DNA from: Candidatus Omnitrophota bacterium
GTDB taxonomy: Bacteria > Omnitrophota > Gorgyraeia > 2-01-FULL-45-10
Assembly (NCBI GenBank): GCA_026387165.1
Contig: JAPLMG010000026.1
Location: 1-5,179 of the forward strand
Length of the DNA: 5,179 nucleotides
Direction of reading: 5' to 3'
Shown: positions 1 through 4,405 of the stretch, in pieces
How the letters are laid out: the number at the start of each line of letters is the position of its first letter
How positions within the stretch are numbered: the stretch's first letter is position 1
Translations under genes and position numbers: made by a program
The notes under the pieces: model-generated
Seen by the model: only the letters and a program-made list of their open reading frames with translations
Database searches by the model: none
Told to the model about the DNA's origin: nothing

Positions 1-2
1 AA

Positions 3-44
3 GTGATAGGTGAGATCGTAGATAAATATACGCCATCACGATGA
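3..44 (+). CDS. possible C-terminal tail of an upstream gene (partial)
   Basis: Of the three forward frames, only this one stays open from the left edge for more than a few codons. It reads VIGEIVDKYTPSR and then stops at TGA 42-44. A short charged tail of this kind would suit the end of another signalling protein, but 13 residues cannot identify a family. It lies 36 bases before the start of receiver 1, which would fit the same transcription unit. It may equally be chance, because a short open frame at a window edge is expected often. Confidence 0.25.
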   Translation: MIGEIVDKYTPSR

Positions 45-80
45 ATGTTTTTCAGGGCGTGATAAAAAGAGAGGCAAAGG

Positions 81-473
81 ATGTCAGAAAAAAAGAGAAT
101 ACTGATTATCGATGATGAAAAGAGCCTTTGTGATGTGCTGAAGAAAGGCTTGGAGCTAATGGGTGATTTTGAAGTGAGCATTGAGACGAGCGGGAAAGGC
201 GGCATCAGAGCGGCAAAGTGGTTAAAACCGGATTTGATCCTTTTAGATATCCATATGCCCGGGATGGACGGCCTGGAGGTCTTAAAAAGACTGAAGGAAA
301 ATAATAAGGATACCATTGCAATTCCGGTTGTTATGCTGACTGCCGTATTGGACGATTCAACTAAAGAAGGATGCGCCAGATTATATGACGAGGCGTATCT
401 CGAAAAACCAATAGGGGTAACAGACCTGAAGGCGAAAATAGATGAAGTGTTAAAGCGCCGTGGTGTAAATTAA
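81..473 (+). CDS. single-domain response regulator (CheY-like receiver 1)
   Basis: This is a 130-residue protein made of one receiver domain and nothing else. It would accept a phosphoryl group from a histidine kinase and signal by protein contact in the cytoplasm. The visible receiver marks are the acidic pair D11-D12 at the end of beta 1 (ILIIDDE), the phospho-acceptor D56 in LILLDIHMPG, the switch residue T87 (VVMLTA) and the conserved K109-P110 in YLEKP. The length is normal for a stand-alone receiver, and no DNA-binding or enzymatic domain follows. The start is ATG 81, with GAGAGG at 69-74 placed six bases upstream. The next gene begins 26 bases after its stop, so co-transcription with the PilZ gene and the downstream kinase is likely. 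Its specific partner is unknown. The family call is secure; the role within the cluster is inferred. Confidence 0.95.
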   Translation: MSEKKRILIIDDEKSLCDVLKKGLELMGDFEVSIETSGKGGIRAAKWLKPDLILLDIHMPGMDGLEVLKRLKENNKDTIAIPVVMLTAVLDDSTKEGCARLYDEAYLEKPIGVTDLKAKIDEVLKRRGVN

Positions 474-486
474 TTTCTGCGCAAGC

Positions 487-490
487 GAGG
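487..490 (+). promoter_or_regulatory. ribosome binding site that decides the PilZ gene start
   Basis: GAGG (within GCGAGG, 485-490) directly touches the ATG at 491, which is too close for initiation. It lies nine bases before the in-frame ATG at 500. This favours 500 as the translation start. Confidence 0.5.
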
Positions 491-499
491 ATGGCGAAG

Positions 500-1036
500 A
501 TGCGGGGCTTGAGAATTGACGAAAAAAGAAAATATAAAAGACTCGACATAAAGGGAGATGTCCTTTTAAATACGGACAGAGGCGGGGGGTTCTTATCGAA
601 GGCCTCTTTAGATGATATAAGTTTTAGCGGTTTCCGTATTCATGCCGAGCGGTGTTTTAAAGTAGATGAATACGTGAAATTTGAGTTAATTACAAAGTTT
701 TCAGAAACGCCTTTGAATGGCACGGGCAAGATACGCCATGTGAAAAGGGCCCTGCTCGGTTCATATTTAGCGGGAGCGCAATTTATGGATACCAACCCGG
801 ACTGGCGTAGAAACCTGATAGAGAGGGCTTTACGGGCAAGGAGTAAGGCCCATTCCGGCAGAGAAAAGTTTGTGAAAAAATTGCGGCTGGCCGCAAAGAT
901 AGCGCCCCTGATCATCCTTTTTTCATTGATAGCGATGACCATCATAAACGCGATCGCGTCGAGTATGTCCGAAAAAAGCGAATATGACAGGAGGCTCCGA
1001 GACGCAACGATCTATTATCTCTATCACCCGAACTAA
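500..1036 (+). CDS. PilZ-domain protein with C-terminal membrane segment
   Basis: The protein is 178 residues long from ATG 500, or 181 from ATG 491 (numbering here uses 491). PilZ domains bind cyclic di-GMP and change the behaviour of their own or a partner protein. Both binding motifs are visible: RxxxR at R13-R17 (RKYKRLDI) and DxSxxG at D42-G47 (DDISFSGF). They are followed by the usual beta-strand region ending in YLAGAQFMD at about 92-100. A basic helix (about 106-136) leads into one hydrophobic segment at about 136-157 (IAPLIILFSLIAMTIINAI) and a short tail of about 24 residues ending YYLYHPN. The positive charges before the segment suggest that the PilZ domain stays in the cytoplasm. 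It sits between receiver 1 and the hybrid kinase, so it may be the output of this signalling cluster. Its stop codon coincides with the edge of a 33-base repeat (1034-1066), so the C-terminus may have been redefined by recombination. Confidence 0.85.
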   Translation: MRGLRIDEKRKYKRLDIKGDVLLNTDRGGGFLSKASLDDISFSGFRIHAERCFKVDEYVKFELITKFSETPLNGTGKIRHVKRALLGSYLAGAQFMDTNPDWRRNLIERALRARSKAHSGREKFVKKLRLAAKIAPLIILFSLIAMTIINAIASSMSEKSEYDRRLRDATIYYLYHPN

Positions 1037-1066
1037 AAATAAAGCGTTCTCCTTGAAAGCGGCGGA
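1034..1066 (+). repeat. 33-base remnant matching part of receiver 4
   Basis: This stretch matches 3983-4015, inside the receiver 4 gene, at 31 of 33 positions by my hand alignment; the differences are at 1047/3996 and 1061/4010. Read in the receiver 4 frame it encodes NKAFSLKAAD, against NKALSLKAAD in the intact gene (alpha 4 to beta 5, just before the conserved lysine). Here it begins at the PilZ stop codon and lies in the gap before the hybrid kinase, where it is not translated as part of either gene. It is therefore best read as a fragment of a receiver gene left by duplication, deletion or recombination between paralogues. Confidence 0.8.
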
Positions 1067-1075
1067 TAAGGTTCT

Positions 1076-2605
1076 ATGGTAAAAAACAGAATATTGGTGC
1101 TTGATGATGAGAAGGTCGTACAACAGTTGCTGGTTCGGACATTCGGCGAAGACCGCTATCATGTAGAGGCTGCCGAAGACTCAGGCGCGGCGCTAAAAAG
1201 AATGAAAGAAGAGCCTTTCGACCTCCTGATCACTGACTTAAAGATGCCCGGCGCCAGCGGCATGGATCTCTTAAAAGAGGTAAAGAGCGTCAATCCCCAC
1301 ACAGAGGTAATAATCATCACCGGCTATCCCACCATAGAGTTGGCCGTAGAGGCAGTAAAGATGGGGGCCTTTGATTTTATATGCAAACCCTTTGATTTGG
1401 CAGGGATGAAGACGACGGTGGACAGGTGCCTGGAAAAGCAAAGAAGCGGGCCAAAGATTGAAGCGTCCATTGACTATGCCAATAGCATCATTGGCACGCT
1501 AAGGGAGCCATTTTTGGTTTTGGATAAGCGCTTACGGGTCATTTCCGCTAACCATGCTTTCTACGCTGCTTTTGAGGTTGCGGAAAAAGAGACAATAGGA
1601 CGGCCGCTTCCTGATTTAGGTGATAGACAATGGAATATTCCCAAGCTGCTTCAACTATTAAGAGAAGTTATACCGGAAAGAAAAGTTGTGAAAGATTATG
1701 ATGTTAAGCATAAGTTTGAAAAAATTGGCGAGCGAGCCATGATCCTGAATGCCTGTCAGCTGCGTATTTCTAATAAAATGGCAGCAATGATAACGAAAAG
1801 GGCAGTAGGAGAAGAGGAAGAAGATTTAATCCTGCTGGCTATTCAAGACATCACCGGGCGCAAGCTTTTGGAAAACGATCTGAAGAAAGCGGAGGTCATA
1901 AAGGCCTCCGCAGAGATGAAGTCGAAGTTCGCCTCTATGGTCTCGCATGAGCTCAGAAGTCCGATGGCAGTCATCAAGGAAAGCATCAATCTTGTCCTGG
2001 AGGGGCTGTTAGGGAGCGTAACGCTTGAGCAGAAAGATGTTTTGGGCACCGCGAAGAGCAATATAGACAGATTGGGCCGCCTGATCAATAACGTTTTGGA
2101 TTTTCAGAAGATGGAAGCGGGAAAGATGGAGCTCGATAGCAAGGAAAATGATATTAATGAATTGATCCTGATGGTCAGTAAAGAGAAGGGTTTTGAAGCG
2201 GACAATAAGGGCCTGGGCCTCACGGTAAATCTCGATGAGGATACACGCAAGATTAAATTTGATCACGATAAGATCGTTCAGGTGGTCACTAATTTGTTGA
2301 GCAACGCAATAAAATTTACGGAAAAAGGCGGCATATCCATTACTACGAAGAGCGAGGATAATGTGGTGCATGTTATGGTAGAGGACACCGGCCCCGGGAT
2401 CCGGACAAATGATGTGTTTAGGCTTTTTCAGGCCTTTGAGCAGCTGGGTGGTGGGCCCGGAAAGAAGAGAGGCGGCACGGGCCTCGGGCTGGCTATTTCT
2501 AAAGAGATAATTCTTGCGCATAACGGAAAGATATGGGCAGAGTCGCAGTTTGGCAAAGGCTCGACATTTCATTTTACCTTGCCCATAAAAGAACGAAGAG
2601 GCTAA
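1076..2605 (+). CDS. hybrid sensor histidine kinase (REC-PAS-HisKA-HATPase)
   Basis: This 509-residue cytoplasmic protein has no membrane segment. Its N-terminal receiver (about 1-120) resembles NtrC-type receivers, with D10-D11, phospho-acceptor D54 (LITDLKMPG), T82 (IITGYPT) and K104-P105. A PAS domain follows at about 137-262 (PFLVLDKRLRVISANHAF through LAIQDITGRK) and may sense a small ligand or redox state. The HisKA domain (about 283-348) carries the phosphorylated H291 in VSHELRSP. The ATPase domain (about 395-505) shows the N box with N410 (NLLSNAIKF), the G1 box D437-G441 (EDTGPGI), the F box (FRLFQAFEQL) and the G2 box GGTGLGLAIS at 466-475. All catalytic marks are present, and it is the only complete kinase in the window. 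ATG 1076 is preceded by AAGG at 1068-1071, four bases away. Two bases separate its stop from the next start, so it is probably coupled to receiver 2. Phosphate flow to the free receivers is inferred. Confidence 0.95.
   Translation: MVKNRILVLDDEKVVQQLLVRTFGEDRYHVEAAEDSGAALKRMKEEPFDLLITDLKMPGASGMDLLKEVKSVNPHTEVIIITGYPTIELAVEAVKMGAFDFICKPFDLAGMKTTVDRCLEKQRSGPKIEASIDYANSIIGTLREPFLVLDKRLRVISANHAFYAAFEVAEKETIGRPLPDLGDRQWNIPKLLQLLREVIPERKVVKDYDVKHKFEKIGERAMILNACQLRISNKMAAMITKRAVGEEEEDLILLAIQDITGRKLLENDLKKAEVIKASAEMKSKFASMVSHELRSPMAVIKESINLVLEGLLGSVTLEQKDVLGTAKSNIDRLGRLINNVLDFQKMEAGKMELDSKENDINELILMVSKEKGFEADNKGLGLTVNLDEDTRKIKFDHDKIVQVVTNLLSNAIKFTEKGGISITTKSEDNVVHVMVEDTGPGIRTNDVFRLFQAFEQLGGGPGKKRGGTGLGLAISKEIILAHNGKIWAESQFGKGSTFHFTLPIKERRG
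2595..2601 (+). promoter_or_regulatory. ribosome binding site that decides the GTG start of receiver 2
   Basis: GAAGAGG lies six bases before GTG 2608, inside the last codons of the kinase gene. A near copy (GAAGAGGCT at 2974-2982) precedes receiver 3 with the same spacing, which suggests a duplicated gene-plus-leader unit. Confidence 0.65.
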
Positions 2606-2607
2606 GT

Positions 2608-2970
2608 GTGGCAAAGAAGATCTTAATTGTTGATGACGAGCCGGACATATTAAAGATCCTGTCACTGAGATTGGATAAGTCCGGTTACGAGGTGATAGGC
2701 GCCAGAGACGGCCGGGAGGCGCTGGACCTGGCGCGCAGGATGATACCGGACCTCATAATACTTGATGTTTATCTGCCGGATATGAATGGTGATGACGTAG
2801 CCAGAATAATGAAGAATGACGATAAGCTGAAGAATATCCCTATAATACTGATCTCTGCCACCGCCACAACTGTTGCCCAAAGAACTAAGGAATGCGGTGC
2901 TGACGGAAGCATTGCCAAACCATTCGAACCCGAAGAGTTGATGGATATGATAAAGAAAATTCTGGGATAA
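2608..2970 (+). CDS. single-domain response regulator (receiver 2)
   Basis: This 120-residue stand-alone receiver acts as a phospho-acceptor without an attached output. Numbered from GTG 2608, it shows D9-D10 (ILIVDDE), phospho-acceptor D53 (LIILDVYLPD), S83 at the switch position (ILISA, a permitted Thr-to-Ser exchange) and K104-P105 (IAKPFEP). An in-frame ATG exists at 2533, but it would add 25 residues that merely overlap the end of the kinase gene and lie outside the receiver fold. GTG 2608 has a well-spaced Shine-Dalgarno site and starts exactly at the beta-1 strand, so I chose it. The gene starts two bases after the kinase stop, which implies translational coupling and makes it the most likely direct partner of that kinase. 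That partnership is inferred from position only. Confidence 0.93.
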   Translation: MAKKILIVDDEPDILKILSLRLDKSGYEVIGARDGREALDLARRMIPDLIILDVYLPDMNGDDVARIMKNDDKLKNIPIILISATATTVAQRTKECGADGSIAKPFEPEELMDMIKKILG

Positions 2971-2986
2971 AAAGAAGAGGCTCACC

Positions 2987-3376
2987 ATGAGTGACGTTGA
3001 ATCCGTACAGAAGAAGATATTGGTCATAGATGACGAAGGCGACTTCCTGAAGCTTGCCAGGACAAGGCTCGAAGCAAGCGGATATAAGGTCTTAACGATT
3101 GATAGCGGAGACCGTGCTGTAGAATTTGCCAGGAGCGAAAAACCGGATCTCATTCTTCTGGATATTATTATGCCCGGGAAAAACGGCTGTGATGTATGCA
3201 GGGAGCTGAAAGCCGATAAAGCTACCGGCAGCATACCGGTAGTGGTATTCACCGCGCAGTATCAGGGGGAAGAATACGTCAAGACCGGCTCGGAAGAGAT
3301 TGGCGCGGATGATTATGTTTTTAAACCGTTTGATGCGCAAACACTTCTTGCCAAGATTAAGTTTTTGATAAAATAG
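2987..3376 (+). CDS. single-domain response regulator (receiver 3)
   Basis: This is a 129-residue receiver-only protein. A short N-terminal extension (MSDVESVQ) precedes beta 1. The marks are D15-D16 (ILVIDDE), phospho-acceptor D59 (LILLDIIMPG), T89 (VVVFTA) and K113-P114 (YVFKPFD). The loop after the switch strand is slightly long (about residues 90-107), a common variation in receivers with the GADDYVFKPF ending. ATG 2987 is preceded by GAAGAGG at 2974-2980, six bases upstream, and starts 16 bases after receiver 2 ends. The segment around D59 resembles receiver 1 closely (PDLILLDI and MPG in both), consistent with tandem duplication followed by divergence. No output domain is attached. A GGGACGG-type repeat unit begins within a few bases of its stop codon. 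Confidence 0.94.
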   Translation: MSDVESVQKKILVIDDEGDFLKLARTRLEASGYKVLTIDSGDRAVEFARSEKPDLILLDIIMPGKNGCDVCRELKADKATGSIPVVVFTAQYQGEEYVKTGSEEIGADDYVFKPFDAQTLLAKIKFLIK

Positions 3377-3378
3377 TA

Positions 3379-3408
3379 ATAATAAAATAGAACCGTCCCC
3401 ATTTCTCT
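3379..3408 (-). repeat. GGGACGG-type repeat half-unit
   Basis: Read on the minus strand, the stretch contains AAATGGGGACGGTTCTATTT, flanked by AT-rich sequence. It resembles each arm of the palindrome at 4085-4160 (AAAATAGGGACGGGTTCAT). It fills almost the whole gap between receiver 3 and the DHp gene and ends next to that gene's ATG. It has no pairing partner nearby, so it is a single arm rather than a hairpin. Short dispersed units with this core are, from memory, common in some uncultivated bacterial genomes and may belong to a REP-like or miniature mobile family; that origin is not shown here. Confidence 0.6.
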
Positions 3409-3705
3409 ATGAAAAAGCAGAAGTCTGACATCGGCCGGCTGGATCAAAAGCAAGACCATCTCGTCCGAAAGGAAAATATAGCCGCGATCCGCAAGCCCGC
3501 TTCTGAAATTGCCCACGACGTCAACAATTCCCTGATGATCATCTTAGGAAATGCCCAGCTTTCTTTGATGGAGGGCGCCAAAGAAGAAGATATGAAGACC
3601 AGCCTTAAAAATATTTTTGAAGAGTGTCAGAGGGCAAAGAGTATTATTCAGAGACTGCTAAAATTTTCCCGGCCCGGTAAAGGCGAAATAAAAGAGGAGG
3701 AATAG
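3409..3705 (+). CDS. stand-alone HisKA/DHp domain protein lacking the kinase ATPase domain
   Basis: The 98-residue product is a histidine-kinase dimerisation and phosphotransfer domain alone. The H box is EIAHDVNNSLMIILGNAQ with candidate phospho-acceptor H36, followed by the second helix (about 62-86) ending RLLKFSRPG. The usual proline after NN is Ser41; this resembles the AHDFNN subgroup of PAS-type kinases. Where a full kinase would continue into an N box and glycine-rich boxes, this protein ends in an acidic tail (GEIKEEE), and the next gene starts at once. It therefore cannot bind ATP by itself. It could pass phosphate between receivers, be phosphorylated by the hybrid kinase, or act as a phosphatase or dimeriser. 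It could instead be a decayed kinase: there is no visible Shine-Dalgarno site before ATG 3409, and the upstream bases are repeat. Its last codons carry the strong ribosome site of receiver 4. Confidence 0.75.
   Translation: MKKQKSDIGRLDQKQDHLVRKENIAAIRKPASEIAHDVNNSLMIILGNAQLSLMEGAKEEDMKTSLKNIFEECQRAKSIIQRLLKFSRPGKGEIKEEE
3694..3700 (+). promoter_or_regulatory. strong ribosome binding site for receiver 4
   Basis: GAGGAGG lies four bases before GTG 3705, within the acidic tail codons of the DHp gene. It is the strongest Shine-Dalgarno match in the window and supports GTG 3705 as the start, giving a one-base stop/start overlap (TAGTG). Confidence 0.7.
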
Positions 3706-4079
3706 TGGAGCATAAGAAGACGATACTCATGATCGATAATGATAGGGCGTTCACCTCTTTGATTAATAGTTTTTTGGGAGAAAAATGCGGCTATGAGGTG
3801 AAGATCGTACCGGACGGCTATAACGGGGTAAGCATGGCTAAAAAATTAACTCCCGGACTCGTCTTATTGGATGTACGCATGCCGGCCATGAACGGCTTGG
3901 GCATATTAGAGAAGCTGAAATCCGATAAGAAGACCGCCTCTATTCCGGTTATTATCCTTACAGGCTTTGACAATGAGGAGATTAAAAATAAAGCGCTCTC
4001 CTTGAAAGCAGCGGACTACCTGGTTAAACCCATAGACTTAGAGGTTTTGCGCGAAAGAATAGCCGCGGCCCTGCATTAA
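3705..4079 (+). CDS. single-domain response regulator (receiver 4)
   Basis: This is a 124-residue receiver-only protein. It shows phospho-acceptor D56 (LVLLDVRMPA), T86 (VIILTG) and K108-P109 (YLVKPID). The acidic pocket reads D11-N12-D13 (MIDNDRA) instead of the usual Asp-Asp-Glu, so one metal-contact position is Asn; this occurs in some receivers and may alter phosphorylation or Mg2+ affinity. The GTG start overlaps the TAG stop of the DHp gene by one base, which indicates translational coupling and makes the DHp protein its natural candidate partner. Codons 94-104 (positions 3983-4015) are the source-like copy of the 33-base remnant at 1034-1066. The probable operon terminator begins just after its stop, so it is likely the last gene of the cluster. 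Confidence 0.94.
   Translation: MEHKKTILMIDNDRAFTSLINSFLGEKCGYEVKIVPDGYNGVSMAKKLTPGLVLLDVRMPAMNGLGILEKLKSDKKTASIPVIILTGFDNEEIKNKALSLKAADYLVKPIDLEVLRERIAAALH
3983..4015 (+). repeat. partner copy of the 33-base repeat, inside receiver 4
   Basis: This is the coding counterpart of 1034-1066 (31 of 33 bases the same by eye). Here it encodes NKALSLKAAD, the normal approach to the conserved lysine of a receiver, so this is the functional copy and the intergenic one is the fragment. Confidence 0.8.
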
Positions 4080-4084
4080 AAAAA

Positions 4085-4160
4085 TAGAAAAAATAGGGAC
4101 GGGTTCATTTTTATTTCTAACAACAAGGCAAAAAAATGAACCCGTCCCTATTTTATTCTA
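4085..4160. repeat. palindromic repeat with GGGACGGG arms
   Basis: The arms 4090-4112 and 4132-4154 are perfect reverse complements over 23 bases (core AATAGGGACGGGTTCATT). They enclose a 19-base loop (4113-4131). Pairing continues outward through TAGAA 4085-4089 and TTCTA 4156-4160 with one bulged base. The arm sequence is related to the single units at 3379-3408 and 4171-4197, which vary after the shared GGGACRG core. The structure looks like a dispersed palindromic (REP- or miniature-element-like) unit rather than a unique terminator. No transposase gene is present in the window. Confidence 0.8.
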
Positions 4161-4164
4161 TTTT
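4090..4164 (+). terminator. probable transcription terminator after the signalling operon
   Basis: The long hairpin starts 11 bases after the stop of receiver 4, and its right arm runs into T-rich sequence (CTATTTTATTCTATTTTATT). That arrangement can act as an intrinsic terminator. The left flank is A-rich, so it could work in both directions. The stem is longer and less GC-rich than typical intrinsic terminators, so a repeat serving as a terminator is the cautious reading. Confidence 0.45.
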
Positions 4165-4170
4165 ATTACA

Positions 4171-4197
4171 CGAATGGTGACTGTCCTATTTTAGCTA
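4171..4197 (-). repeat. degenerate GGGACRG-type repeat half-unit
   Basis: On the minus strand this reads AAAATAGGACAGTCACCATT, one G short of the AAAATAGGGAC start of the palindrome arms and with a different continuation (AGTCACC in place of GGGTTC). It lies about ten bases beyond the palindrome, making a small repeat island. It has no inverted partner nearby. Confidence 0.5.
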
Positions 4198-4372
4198 TTT
4201 TAATAAAGAGATTGACAAAAAACCCGAATCAGATAGAATAGACAATTACATAACCGAAAGGGAAGCGTTCGAGAAGGTAGCTCACCTGGAGATACCCCAA
4301 AAACGCATTTTTCGCATAAAGATATTTCACAAATCGGAGAAATGTAAGATTTTAGGCGAGTACCAAAATTGA
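4181..4372 (+). pseudogene. possible 3' remnant of an unidentified gene
   Basis: One forward frame is open from the repeat at 4181 to TGA 4370-4372. From 4202 it encodes a charged, protein-like sequence of 56 residues containing YITEREAFEKVAHLEIPQKR and ending KILGEYQN. There is no ATG, GTG or ribosome site at a suitable place, so it is not an intact gene. I do not recognise the family. The repeat island directly upstream could have replaced the 5' part. However, the probable pgk promoter (4212-4239) lies inside the same stretch, and an open frame of this length can occur by chance. This is the only content I see in the 4200-4405 interval besides the promoter. Confidence 0.25.
4212..4239 (+). 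promoter_or_regulatory. sigma-70-type promoter, probably for pgk
   Basis: A perfect -35 hexamer TTGACA (4212-4217) and a -10 hexamer TAGAAT (4234-4239, one mismatch to TATAAT) are separated by 16 bases. Transcription would begin near 4246, giving an untranslated leader of about 160 bases before pgk. The promoter sits just downstream of the repeat/terminator island, which makes pgk a separate transcription unit from the signalling genes. I see no recognisable riboswitch in the leader. Confidence 0.55.
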
Positions 4373-4405
4373 CCATAAGAGGTCGATAATAAAAGAAGGC
4401 GCGGG

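Noticed and set aside
41..115. Short open frame starting at ATG 41 before receiver 1
   Set aside because: It runs into the receiver 1 gene in another frame, has no ribosome site, and its translation is an out-of-frame reading of the receiver start.
2533..2607. N-terminal extension of receiver 2 from ATG 2533
   Set aside because: The extra 25 codons overlap the kinase coding sequence and have no receiver homology, while GTG 2608 has a well-placed ribosome site and starts at beta 1.
2009..2665. 218-codon open frame on the minus strand across the end of the hybrid kinase
   Set aside because: It lies opposite the HisKA and ATPase domains, which are unmistakable on the plus strand. The minus-strand product has no coherent domain.
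2662..3252. 196-codon open frame on the minus strand across receivers 2 and 3
   Set aside because: Both receivers on the plus strand have complete active-site residues and ribosome sites. The opposite frame has neither a family match that I can see nor a credible ribosome site.
4085..4160. Possible CRISPR repeat unit
   Set aside because: There is only one palindrome and two single arms with differing sequence and irregular spacing, with no spacers of regular length and no cas genes.
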